The position numbers and the translations under genes are program-made. Source: Lachnospiraceae bacterium UBA4348 (GTDB lineage Bacteria > Bacillota > Clostridia > Lachnospirales > Lachnospiraceae). From it: 12,552 nucleotides of DNA. Below, in pieces: positions 1 to 6,400 of this stretch; positions within the stretch are counted from its first letter, which is position 1, and each line of letters starts with the position of its first letter. The notes under the pieces are model-generated. The model saw only the letters and a program-made list of their open reading frames with translations. It made no database searches and had not been told where the DNA came from. The stretch is from positions 1 through 12,552 of the forward strand of contig DGTA01000065.1 in assembly GCA_002394165.1 (NCBI GenBank), written 5' to 3'.

Positions 1-101
1 ACGAACCCTGGCACTATCGCTATGTCGGTAAAGAAATGGCTCAGAAGATCACAGACAGCGGTCTGTGCCTGGAAGAATACCTGGAACAGAATCCGCAGTA
101 A
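1..101 (+). CDS. C-terminal end of a VanY/M15-type D-alanyl-D-alanine carboxypeptidase (partial)
   Basis: Only the last 32 codons lie in the window; the frame begins at base 3 and ends at TAA 99-101. The visible peptide opens with EPWHYRYVG, the signature at the end of the catalytic domain of M15B (VanY/DacB-type) D,D-carboxypeptidases, where the His of WH is a zinc ligand. A short tail follows (ending LEEYLEQNPQ), as is usual for the family. Such enzymes trim the terminal D-Ala from peptidoglycan stem peptides outside the membrane. The upstream zinc and catalytic residues and any signal or membrane anchor lie outside the window. It converges on the MATE gene, with a 20-base gap and no clear terminator hairpin between them. 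There is no evident link to the sugar-acid locus. Confidence 0.8.
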   Translation, partial: EPWHYRYVGKEMAQKITDSGLCLEEYLEQNPQ

Positions 102-121
102 AAAACGTACATCTTCTTATT

Positions 122-1510
122 TCAGACTTCAGATTTTACGACTCCCCTGTTCTTCCAGCGGCCCTGCCGGTAGATGAAGAAGGTGATCACGGCGCCGATG
201 AGCCAGTTGATCAGCAGGGAGACGAAGATCATGGCCTGCTCTCCCTGAGGCTTGGCGGCGGACTTTGTCAGCGCGACGAGTCCGTAGGCCAGCGGAACGC
301 GCAGGGCGACGGAGGTCGCCAGGGAGATCCACATGGGCGTCACGGTATCGCCGGCGCCTCTCATGATGCCGCACAGGCACTGCGTCACTTCACAGGCGAT
401 ATAGCCGGCCGCCAGGATCTGCATCATATGATAGCTCAAGTTGATCAATTCCTCGGTGTTTGTAAAGATACCCATCAGCGGCTTTCCGAAAACAAGGATC
501 AGAACGGTGATGACGGTCGAGATCCCCATAGCTGTCAGCGTGCCCCGGCGCGCTCCCTCGACGACGCGGTCCATACGGTCCGCGCCTATATTTTGTCCGG
601 CGTAGGTGGTCATGGCCGTTCCGAAGGAGAAGGCCGGCAGCATGACAAAACCGTCTATCCTCATGACGATGACGTTGGCTGCGATGAAGACCTCCCCGAA
701 GCTGTTGGTCAGAGACTGTACGACGATCATGGACATGGAGAAGATCGCCTGGGTGATCCCGGAAGGAAGCCCCAGCCGGATAAGGGTGGAGGTATAGTGC
801 CCGCGAGGATCGAGATATTTAAGCTTCAGATCGAACAGGTCCTTCATCCGGGCAAGCCTGAGCAGGCACAGGATGCCGGAGACGAACTGGGCGATGACGG
901 TGGCCCAGGCCACGCCGGGAACGCCCATCCCGAATTTGGCGACGAAGACATAGTCCAGTATGATATTGAGGACCGTGGCGACCAGCAGATAGACCAGCGC
1001 GGAGAACGAATCGCCCAGTCCGCGCAGCACGCCGCTCATGATATTGTAGAAACCGCCTCCCATGATCCCGACAAAGATGATGGTCAGGTAGGACCGGCAC
1101 CATCCGATGATCGATTCAGGCGTGTTGAGCAGCCGGAGAAGCGGCATCGCGATCAGCGGTCCGATCACCATGATCAGCAGGGAGGACAGGGCCGTGAGGA
1201 TAATGCAGCTGCCGATGGAGCGGGACAGTCCCTCTCGGGAGCGGGCGCCGAAATACTGGGAGACCATGATGGTCGCGCCGGTGGAGACTCCGATGAACAG
1301 AACGATCATCAGGTTAACGATCGGTCCCGCGCTGCCCACGGCAGCCAAAGCGTTGTCTCCTACATATTTTCCGACAATGATGCTGTCGACCGTATTGTAC
1401 AGCTGCTGGGCGATATTCCCGAGCAGCATGGGGATCGTAAACAGCAGGATCTGGCGCACCGGGTCGCCGGTGGTCATGTCAACAGGTCTGAACAGGTCTT
1501 TAAATGTCAT
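122..1510 (-). CDS. MATE family multidrug/toxin efflux transporter
   Basis: The product is 462 residues, the normal MATE length (about 440-480), and is made almost entirely of hydrophobic helices, so about 12 membrane segments are expected. The N-terminal signature is clear: GDPVRQILLFTIPMLLGN, then QQLYNTVDSIIVGKYVG, both hallmarks of bacterial MATE exporters (NorM/DinF/MepA type). The pseudo-repeat in the second half (GLPSGITQAIFSMSM and the AGQNIGA segment) also fits. MATE pumps exchange Na+ or H+ for cationic drugs or metabolites; the substrate cannot be read from sequence. The start at 1510 is supported by a purine-rich GGAAAAGG ribosome site just upstream on the minus strand. It is transcribed divergently from the flavin-dehydrogenase operon, and the candidate operator lies just upstream of its promoter, so co-regulation is possible but unproven. 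Confidence 0.93.
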   Translation of the reverse strand: MTFKDLFRPVDMTTGDPVRQILLFTIPMLLGNIAQQLYNTVDSIIVGKYVGDNALAAVGSAGPIVNLMIVLFIGVSTGATIMVSQYFGARSREGLSRSIGSCIILTALSSLLIMVIGPLIAMPLLRLLNTPESIIGWCRSYLTIIFVGIMGGGFYNIMSGVLRGLGDSFSALVYLLVATVLNIILDYVFVAKFGMGVPGVAWATVIAQFVSGILCLLRLARMKDLFDLKLKYLDPRGHYTSTLIRLGLPSGITQAIFSMSMIVVQSLTNSFGEVFIAANVIVMRIDGFVMLPAFSFGTAMTTYAGQNIGADRMDRVVEGARRGTLTAMGISTVITVLILVFGKPLMGIFTNTEELINLSYHMMQILAAGYIACEVTQCLCGIMRGAGDTVTPMWISLATSVALRVPLAYGLVALTKSAAKPQGEQAMIFVSLLINWLIGAVITFFIYRQGRWKNRGVVKSEV

Positions 1511-1547
1511 ATTTTACCTTTTCCTTTTTCGTCTGATTTGCACAAAG

Positions 1548-1576
1548 ATTATAGCTGACATTTGGAACTACTACAA
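1548..1576 (-). promoter_or_regulatory. Predicted sigma-A promoter for the MATE gene
   Basis: Read on the minus strand there is a perfect -10 box TATAAT (plus-strand ATTATA at 1548-1553). A weak -35 box TTGTAG (1571-1576) lies 17 bases upstream of it. The -10 is about 38 bases from the ATG at 1510. The -35 matches consensus only in its TTG, so the promoter rests mainly on the -10 box. Confidence 0.5.
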
Positions 1577-1587
1577 CCTAAAAAACC

Positions 1588-1606
1588 TTGCATGCTAACA
1601 TGTTAA
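1588..1606. promoter_or_regulatory. Candidate GntR operator, copy 1 (pseudo-palindrome CATG-CTAA-CATG)
   Basis: The sequence TTGCATGCTAACATGTTAA contains two CATG half-sites in inverted arrangement around a 4-base CTAA centre. It overlaps the -35 box of the plus-strand promoter. The reverse complement of the core, ACATGTTAGCATG, recurs in the promoter of the TRAP operon (6328-6340). This is the size and symmetry expected for a FadR-type GntR dimer, and the gene for such a regulator lies within the operon it would control. Assignment to that protein is inference. Confidence 0.6.
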
Positions 1607-1615
1607 TTGTATAAT
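1588..1615 (+). promoter_or_regulatory. Predicted sigma-A promoter for the flavin-dehydrogenase operon
   Basis: The -35 box TTGCAT is at 1588-1593 and a perfect -10 box TATAAT at 1610-1615, with a 16-base spacer. Transcription would start near 1622, leaving a leader of about 80 bases before the ATG at 1701. The -35 and most of the spacer are covered by the palindromic candidate operator, which suggests repression by promoter occlusion. Confidence 0.6.
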
Positions 1616-1684
1616 AATAATATGAGAAAAAGCACAGAAATGACAGACATAAGGAAGTCGCACGTGGTAATAACTAACAGACAT

Positions 1685-1689
1685 GAGGG
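1685..1689 (+). promoter_or_regulatory. Ribosome binding site that favours the 1701 start
   Basis: GAGGG at 1685-1689 lies 11 bases before the ATG at 1701. The in-frame ATG at 1683 has no Shine-Dalgarno-like sequence upstream and would add six residues before the FAD-binding strand. Spacing is slightly long, so the choice is likely but not certain. Confidence 0.5.
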
Positions 1690-1700
1690 CAGAGAGTACG

Positions 1701-3155
1701 ATGAATACAAAATTTGATGTACTGATCATCGGCGGAGGTGTTGTAGGCAGTGCCATTGCCAGGGAGTTGAGCCGGTACAGGCTTAAGATCGGCGTCCTGG
1801 AGAAGAACCCGGATGTATGTCTTGAAACCAGCGGCCGGAATACCGGAGTCTGCCATGGCGGATTCGCTTATGATATCGGATCGCTGAAGGCCAGATTCTG
1901 TGTGGAAGGAAACCGCATGATGGGAGATCTGGCAAAAGAACTCGATTTTCCGTTTGAACGCTGCGGCAAGGTGCTGGTCGGAAACACTCCGGAGGAATAT
2001 GACCGCCTTCTGGAGGTGATCGCCCAGGGAGAGGCCAACGGCGCATCCGGCATGCGGATGGTCGATGAGGAAGAGCTTCACCGCCTGGTTCCCGGCGTGG
2101 TGGGCAAGTTTGCCATGTTTTCCGAAAACAGCGGCATTCTCGATCCCTTCCTGATGACCATCGCCCTGGCGGAGAACGCGGTGCACAACGGGGCAGCCTA
2201 TTTCCTGGAGCATGAGGTGACGGGCATTGAGCGGTCCGGTGAGGATTACCTGGTAACGACAGCCCGTGGAACTTTTCTGACCCGCTGGGTGATCAACAGT
2301 GCGGGGCTTAACTGCGGAGCCGTCTCGGACATGCTCGGACTTAAAGGGTACCGGATCGTTTACTCCAAGGATGACTATATCATCCTGGATCAGCGGCTGG
2401 GGAGGGACCTGCCTATGCCGATCTATACGGTTCCCTCCAACACGTACATGGGGATCCACGTATCCCTTACGACCGACGGGAACGTCCTGCTCGGCCCGAC
2501 CGCGGAGGATACCGACAACAACCACTGGTACGGGGTCGAGGCAAAGAACCTCGAATACCTGGAAAGAGAGGCAAAGACCATCTGGCCGCACTTTACCAGG
2601 GGAGACTATATCCGTACTTACAGCGGCATTCTGCCTAAGTGGGCGGATGAGGACGGAAAGATCCAGGACTATAAGATCGAGATCAGGGACGATATCGCTC
2701 CCAGGGCCGTCAACCTGGTCGGGATCGAATCCCCCGGCCTGACGAGCGCTGTCCCGATCGCCCGGTATGTGATCGGGCTGATGCAGGAGAGAGAGAAATT
2801 TGAGGAGAATGAACGGTTCGATCCGATCCGCCGCGGGATCCGCCGCTTCGCGGACATGAGCGCCCAGGAGCAGGCTCAGGCCATCCGGGAGGATCCAGAC
2901 TACGGCGAACTGGTCTGCCGGTGCCAGAAGGTCACCAGGGCAGAGCTGCTGCAGGCGGTGAGAAGTCCGCTGGGAGTCAGGACCGTGACCGGCGTCAAGT
3001 ACAGGACCCGTGCGATGATGGGCAGATGCCAGGGCGGTTACTGCCAGATGAGGATCACCCGGATGCTGGAGGAAGAATTAGGAATTCCGGTCAAGGAGAT
3101 CACATACGCAAGAGAAGGATCTCAGCTGTTTTTCGGAAAGGTGAGGGAGGATTAA
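1701..3155 (+). CDS. FAD-dependent dehydrogenase, GlpA/LhgO-like, with C-terminal BFD [2Fe-2S] domain
   Basis: With the start at 1701 the product is 484 residues (490 if the ATG at 1683 is used). The N-terminus has the dinucleotide-binding fingerprint VLIIGGGVVGSAIA (Gly 11, 13, 16), followed by SGRNTGVCHGG (about 44-54) and, near 341-350, GIESPGLTSA. These are marks of the DAO superfamily and of the GlpA / L-2-hydroxyglutarate oxidase (LhgO) branch. Residues about 404-455 hold a BFD-like [2Fe-2S] domain with cysteines 406, 408, 443 and 448 (CxC and CxxxxC). The architecture matches proteins annotated as anaerobic glycerol-3-phosphate dehydrogenase subunit A, which oxidise a hydroxyl substrate and pass electrons through FAD and the cluster. 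It is first in an operon, directly abutting its likely partner. The setting beside uronate genes argues for a hydroxy- or sugar-acid substrate, but the substrate cannot be read from sequence. Confidence 0.85.
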   Translation: MNTKFDVLIIGGGVVGSAIARELSRYRLKIGVLEKNPDVCLETSGRNTGVCHGGFAYDIGSLKARFCVEGNRMMGDLAKELDFPFERCGKVLVGNTPEEYDRLLEVIAQGEANGASGMRMVDEEELHRLVPGVVGKFAMFSENSGILDPFLMTIALAENAVHNGAAYFLEHEVTGIERSGEDYLVTTARGTFLTRWVINSAGLNCGAVSDMLGLKGYRIVYSKDDYIILDQRLGRDLPMPIYTVPSNTYMGIHVSLTTDGNVLLGPTAEDTDNNHWYGVEAKNLEYLEREAKTIWPHFTRGDYIRTYSGILPKWADEDGKIQDYKIEIRDDIAPRAVNLVGIESPGLTSAVPIARYVIGLMQEREKFEENERFDPIRRGIRRFADMSAQEQAQAIREDPDYGELVCRCQKVTRAELLQAVRSPLGVRTVTGVKYRTRAMMGRCQGGYCQMRITRMLEEELGIPVKEITYAREGSQLFFGKVRED

Positions 3156-4409
3156 ATGCCGGTAGTCAAAGCCCCTGTGACGGAGAAAAAGAAAGTTGAT
3201 GTACTCATCGTCGGCGGCGGCCCGGCCGGACTGGCGGCAGCGGTGAGACTGTATGACAAAGGGATCCGCAGTATCCTGATCGCCGAGAGGGAAGCACAGC
3301 TTGGCGGGATCCTGAGGCAATGCATCCATGACGGCTTCGGCCTGACCCGCTTCGGGGAGAGCCTGAGCGGACCGGAGTATGCCGCCCGCTTCATCGATGA
3401 GGTGAAGCAGCGGAACATTCCTTATATCACTATGGCGGCGGTGACACAGATCACGCCGGAAAAAGAAGTGACGATCGTGACCCGTGAGAGGCTGCTGATC
3501 GTGGAGGCCGGCGCCGTCGTCCTGGCGATGGGCTGCCGGGAGAGGACGAGAGGAGCCCTGGCCATTCCCGGAGAGCGGCCGGCCGGCGTGTTCACCGCAG
3601 GTGTGGCCCAGGCCTATATTAACCTTTACAACCGGATGCCGGCTCGGGAGGTCATTATCCTGGGGTCGGGAGATATCGGCATGATCATGGCCAGGAGGCT
3701 CACCCTGGAGGGCGCGCATGTCAAGGCAGTCTTTGAGGTCGCTCCCTATCCGAGCGGTCTTCCCAGGAATATCCAGCAGTGCCTGAACGATTACGGCATT
3801 CCGCTGTATCTGTCCCATACGGTGACGCAGATCCACGGCGAAAAGCGCCTGGAGGGCGTGACGGTCAGTGAGGTGGATGAGCATTTTACACCGATCCCGG
3901 GCACGGAGCAGTATTATGAATGTGATACGCTCATCCTGTCAGTGGGACTGATCCCGGAGAACGAACTCTCGCTCGACGCGGGCGTCGTGCTTGATCCCAG
4001 GACCAGAGGCGCGGTGGTGGATGAACATCTCATGACCGGATGCGACGGCATCTTTGCAGCCGGCAATGTCCTGCACGTACACGACCTGGTGGATTTCGTC
4101 TCCATGGAGGCGGAACGGCTTGCCGACGCGGCAGCGCGTTATCTTGAAGGAAGCCTGAAGGGACGGGGACAGCTGGAGATCGTCTGTTCCGACCCGGTCC
4201 ATCACACGGTCCCGCAGCTGTTTGGGGCAGAAGAGCCGTTTGAGCTTTCGCTCCGCGTCAAACGCCCGCTGGAGAATGTGACGGTCTATGCCCGGCAGGG
4301 AGAGACCATCGTCGGAAAGAAAAAGATGCGCAGGGCACTTCCGGCTGAGATGATCACCCTGCAGGTGAAACCGGTCTCCCGGATGAAACTGGAGGTGAGT
4401 GCGGAATGA
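3156..4409 (+). CDS. NAD(P)/FAD-dependent oxidoreductase (HcnB/GlpB-type partner subunit)
   Basis: The product is 417 residues. It has an FAD-binding fingerprint VLIVGGGPAGLAAA (Gly 20-22 and 25) and a second Rossmann fingerprint IILGSGDIGMIMARR (Gly 170, 172, 175), so it is a pyridine-nucleotide-disulfide-reductase-like fold. Between them are GGILRQCIHDGFGL (50-63) and the CRERTRGALAIPGERPAGV stretch, which I associate with the HcnB/OoxA-like subunits paired with GlpA- or OoxB-like dehydrogenases. A second FAD contact is suggested by DGIFAAGNVLHVHDLVDF. There is no CxxxxC redox disulfide of the lipoamide dehydrogenase type. The ATG follows the preceding TAA with no gap and has GAGGGAGG at 3143-3150, so translation is probably coupled. 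The likely role is to relay electrons between the dehydrogenase and NAD(P) or another acceptor. Function within the complex is inferred. Confidence 0.85.
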   Translation: MPVVKAPVTEKKKVDVLIVGGGPAGLAAAVRLYDKGIRSILIAEREAQLGGILRQCIHDGFGLTRFGESLSGPEYAARFIDEVKQRNIPYITMAAVTQITPEKEVTIVTRERLLIVEAGAVVLAMGCRERTRGALAIPGERPAGVFTAGVAQAYINLYNRMPAREVIILGSGDIGMIMARRLTLEGAHVKAVFEVAPYPSGLPRNIQQCLNDYGIPLYLSHTVTQIHGEKRLEGVTVSEVDEHFTPIPGTEQYYECDTLILSVGLIPENELSLDAGVVLDPRTRGAVVDEHLMTGCDGIFAAGNVLHVHDLVDFVSMEAERLADAAARYLEGSLKGRGQLEIVCSDPVHHTVPQLFGAEEPFELSLRVKRPLENVTVYARQGETIVGKKKMRRALPAEMITLQVKPVSRMKLEVSAE

Positions 4410-4774
4410 AGAAGGAATTTACCTGTATCGTATGTCCGAACGGATGCACGATCAGCGCAGAGTACGAAGAAAACTATGAGAACATGCGCCTGGAGGGCGC
4501 GCTGTGCAAACGCGGAGAAGCTTATGTGCGGCAGGAACTGACCGATCCGAGAAGGACTATCGCTTCCTCCGTTCTGGTAACCGGAGGAGAAAGCGACCTG
4601 GTGAGCGTACGGCTGACCGCGCCGATCCCCCTTGGCGGGATCCGCGAAGCGATGGATCAGATCAAGGCGCTGAAGGCGGAGGCGCCGGTGAAGGCCGGAG
4701 ACGTCCTGATCAGAGGCATTTTAGGTACAGACAGTGATGTGATCGCGACCCGCACAGTGGAGAAGAACGGATGA
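4406..4774 (+). CDS. DUF1667 family small four-cysteine protein
   Basis: The product is 122 residues. The N-terminus carries Cys 7, 10, 14 and 34 in the pattern C-x2-C-x3-C-x19-C (TCIVCPNGC then ALCKRG). This resembles the [4Fe-4S] site at the start of molybdopterin oxidoreductases, although no molybdopterin domain follows. It fits the DUF1667 family, commonly found as the third gene after GlpA-like and HcnB-like flavoproteins in clostridia. It overlaps the preceding gene by four bases (ATGA) and has GGAGGTGAG at 4391-4399. The likely role is an iron-sulfur electron-transfer subunit, soluble since no membrane segment is visible. The biochemical function of the family is not established to my knowledge. 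Confidence 0.85.
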   Translation: MKKEFTCIVCPNGCTISAEYEENYENMRLEGALCKRGEAYVRQELTDPRRTIASSVLVTGGESDLVSVRLTAPIPLGGIREAMDQIKALKAEAPVKAGDVLIRGILGTDSDVIATRTVEKNG

Positions 4775-5514
4775 CCAACCTGATGACGAACCAGACAACA
4801 TTTAACAAGATCCTGCCGCTGATCCTGGCGCTGCTGCTGATTTTTATCATCCCCATGCTGATGAGGCGGTACGGATGGGAGCCCGAGGACCTGATCAGGC
4901 TGCTGACGGGCAGGCTGAAAAAAGAGGGTTATGCTCCGGCCCGGAAAAGCGGGGAGAAAAAGGATCGCCGGGAACCCTACCAGTCGAACAGCCGGAGCGG
5001 GGACTTAAAGAGCCTCGTTTCCACGCTGCTGATCTTTGCCCGCCGCAACAGGCTGGGGCTGGTCTACCCGGGAACAGTGACCAGGGGATCCAAAACAGCT
5101 AACCTTCTGGCACTGCTGGTGACCAGGAATGAAGTGATCGGCTTTGACTGCTTCGGCTACGGCGGCACCGTTTCGGAGAAGAAGAACGGCAGCTGGAACC
5201 AGCATATGAACGGAAATGACCAGACCATTCCAAATCCGCTCACCGCCTGCAGGGAGCAGTATACGCTGGTGAGAGCGCTGATGGATGAAAACGGGATGGG
5301 GGATATTCCCCTGAGGATCCTGGCAGTCTTTACCGCCAGGGGCATGGAGGTGGTGACGGCCCATCCGGAGCAGGTGTTTGACACCGGGGGCCTTATCGCC
5401 CATCTTCGGGAGACCGTTGCGGATGAGGAAGAAAGGATCGAACCGGAGGAGATCTCAAGAAAATTGAACGAGCATGTCGTGCGTATCAGAAAGGGGTCAG
5501 AGCGCGGCAGATGA
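4771..5514 (+). CDS. Membrane-anchored NERD-like domain protein, probably without nuclease activity
   Basis: The product is 247 residues. Residues about 13-31 form one hydrophobic segment (ILPLILALLLIFIIPML), followed by Arg-rich sequence, so the rest is probably cytoplasmic. A basic linker (about 47-75) leads to a domain at about 78-212 that resembles the nuclease-related domain (NERD). It has a core strand pair LLALLVTRNEVIGFDCFGYGG (split: 112-118 and 121-131), a Trp (142), the NPL motif (155-157), an LVRAL helix and a strand LRILAVFTARG. NERD proteins normally have an acidic residue followed by ExK or QxK; here the matching place reads D126-C127-F128, lacking the Lys. The C-terminus is Glu-rich. 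It overlaps the DUF1667 gene by ATGA. The family call is by eye and moderate; function is unknown. Confidence 0.6.
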   Translation: MTNLMTNQTTFNKILPLILALLLIFIIPMLMRRYGWEPEDLIRLLTGRLKKEGYAPARKSGEKKDRREPYQSNSRSGDLKSLVSTLLIFARRNRLGLVYPGTVTRGSKTANLLALLVTRNEVIGFDCFGYGGTVSEKKNGSWNQHMNGNDQTIPNPLTACREQYTLVRALMDENGMGDIPLRILAVFTARGMEVVTAHPEQVFDTGGLIAHLRETVADEEERIEPEEISRKLNEHVVRIRKGSERGR

Positions 5515-5520
5515 GCATCG

Positions 5521-5528
5521 GGAGGAGG
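5521..5528 (+). promoter_or_regulatory. Ribosome binding site that sets the GntR start at 5534
   Basis: GGAGGAGG lies five bases before the ATG at 5534, in the short gap after the preceding stop. The longer in-frame reading from 5474 would start inside the upstream gene, lacks a good site and adds residues not seen in GntR proteins. Confidence 0.75.
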
Positions 5529-5533
5529 CAGTC

Positions 5534-6241
5534 ATGGAAGTAGGGATCGTAAGAAAAAACTCAGTGCAGGATGCGGTCTATCAGGTGCTGCGCGACGCCA
5601 TCATGTCGCTGCGGCTGGAGCCCGGGACCGTGATGAGCACGCAGGAGATGGCAAACAAACTGAATGTGAGCCGGACTCCGGTGCGGGAAGCTTTCATACG
5701 GCTGCAGAAAGAAAACCTTGTTGATATCATCCCCCAGAAGGAGACGATCGTTTCCAGGATCGACCTGAAGCGCGTGCTCCAGGAGCGGTTCATCCGCGAA
5801 AGCCTGGAGCTGGCTGTGATCGATCCCTTCCTCGAAAAATGCGGGCCCGAGAATCTGGCCGTGATGAAGAGACTTGTCGAAAAGCAGAAAGAAGCCATGA
5901 AGGCCGGGGAAAGTGTGGAGCTGATCAACCAGGACAACCTGATGCACCGGGAGCTGTTTGTGGCAGCCGGTCAGGAACTGGCCTGGGACACTCTCCAGAG
6001 CGTGAACGGGCATGACTATCGTTTCCGTATCCTGTCGGTCCGGGTCGAGAATATCATGGGGGAGGCCATCCGGCAGCATGAGCGGATGATCTCGTGCATT
6101 GAAAACAGGGATCTTGAAGGCGCCAGGAAGGAACTGGCTCATCACCTGCGCAAGCTCAGATACGAGAAGGACAAGCTGACGGAGGTGTTTCCCGATTATT
6201 TCAGAAAAGAAGAGGATGGACTGATTATACAAGGGTTCTAA
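5534..6241 (+). CDS. GntR family transcriptional regulator, FadR/FCD subfamily
   Basis: The product is 235 residues, typical for the FadR subfamily (about 220-250). Residues about 9-73 form a winged helix: VYQVLRDAIMSLRLEPG, then the recognition region MANKLNVSRTPVREAFIRL (39-57), which closely matches the GntR consensus SRTPVREAL. Residues about 78-215 are an all-helical FCD ligand domain. Candidate metal and effector ligands are D134 and H138 (DNLMH), H182 (QHERM) and H204 (AHHL). FCD regulators of this kind (UxuR, ExuR, LgoR and others) usually sense sugar acids or carboxylates and release DNA on binding. It is last in the flavin operon, 19 bases after the preceding stop, and upstream of the TRAP/uxu operon. 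A shared palindrome in both promoters suggests it represses both, including its own operon. The effector is probably a pathway hexonate or hexuronate (inference). Confidence 0.92.
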   Translation: MEVGIVRKNSVQDAVYQVLRDAIMSLRLEPGTVMSTQEMANKLNVSRTPVREAFIRLQKENLVDIIPQKETIVSRIDLKRVLQERFIRESLELAVIDPFLEKCGPENLAVMKRLVEKQKEAMKAGESVELINQDNLMHRELFVAAGQELAWDTLQSVNGHDYRFRILSVRVENIMGEAIRQHERMISCIENRDLEGARKELAHHLRKLRYEKDKLTEVFPDYFRKEEDGLIIQGF

Positions 6242-6310
6242 AGGAGAGTGAGAAATCCTTTAAGTAATTATGGATAAAATCGGCGGATGTTTTTGTGTCA
6301 TATTGTCAGA

Positions 6311-6339
6311 TTGACGAAGACCAACTGACATGTTAGCAT
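6311..6339 (+). promoter_or_regulatory. Predicted promoter of the TRAP/uronate operon
   Basis: The -35 box TTGACG (6311-6316) is followed after 17 bases by TAGCAT (6334-6339), with an upstream TG making an extended -10 (TGTTAGCAT). Transcription would start near 6346, about 55 bases before the dctP start. The -10 lies inside the palindrome at 6328-6341, which fits direct repression. An alternative -10, TAGTAT at 6364-6369, lacks a good -35. Confidence 0.5.
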
Positions 6340-6343
6340 GTAA
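6326..6343. promoter_or_regulatory. Candidate GntR operator, copy 2 (perfect palindrome ACATG-TTAG-CATGT)
   Basis: Bases 6328-6341 read ACATGTTAGCATGT: perfect 5-base inverted arms around TTAG. Read on the minus strand the extended site is TTACATGCTAACATGTCA. Compared with TTGCATGCTAACATGTTA in copy 1 (1588-1605), it differs at two positions, both transitions, over 18 bases. It overlaps the predicted -10 of the TRAP operon and starts 84 bases after the regulator's stop codon. Confidence 0.65.
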
Positions 6344-6400
6344 GTGTACATTCGAAGTGGATGTAGTATGTTGTTATTCAATCAAAGGAGGAATTGAGTT

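Noticed and set aside
65..1558. A 497-codon plus-strand open frame opposite the MATE gene
   Set aside because: Its translation is rich in Asp, Gly, His and Gln with no recognisable domain, while the minus-strand frame is a textbook MATE protein. It is a shadow caused by the GC-rich codon pattern.
1622..1717. A 31-codon leader reading frame starting near the predicted transcription start of the flavin operon
   Set aside because: No ribosome site, no hydrophobic or repeated-codon leader character, and it runs out of frame into the real gene. Probably chance.
1674..2591. A 305-codon minus-strand open frame opposite the first flavoprotein gene
   Set aside because: No family resemblance, no ribosome site, and complete overlap with a well-supported gene.
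3078..3884. A 268-codon minus-strand open frame across the second flavoprotein gene
   Set aside because: Antisense shadow: low-complexity His/Arg/Gln-rich product, no plausible start site, and the plus strand encodes a clear oxidoreductase.
5474..5533. An N-terminal extension of the GntR regulator
   Set aside because: It would overlap the preceding gene by 41 bases and lacks a ribosome site, whereas ATG 5534 has GGAGGAGG at ideal distance and gives a standard GntR N-terminus.
6242..6300. Terminator after the GntR gene
   Set aside because: Short T-rich stretches are present but no convincing GC-rich stem precedes them, so no terminator is called.
6304..6330. Inverted TGTCAG / CTGACA pair upstream of the TRAP operon
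   Set aside because: Only six bases per arm, widely spaced, and not reproduced symmetrically at the other promoter; not enough to call a second operator.
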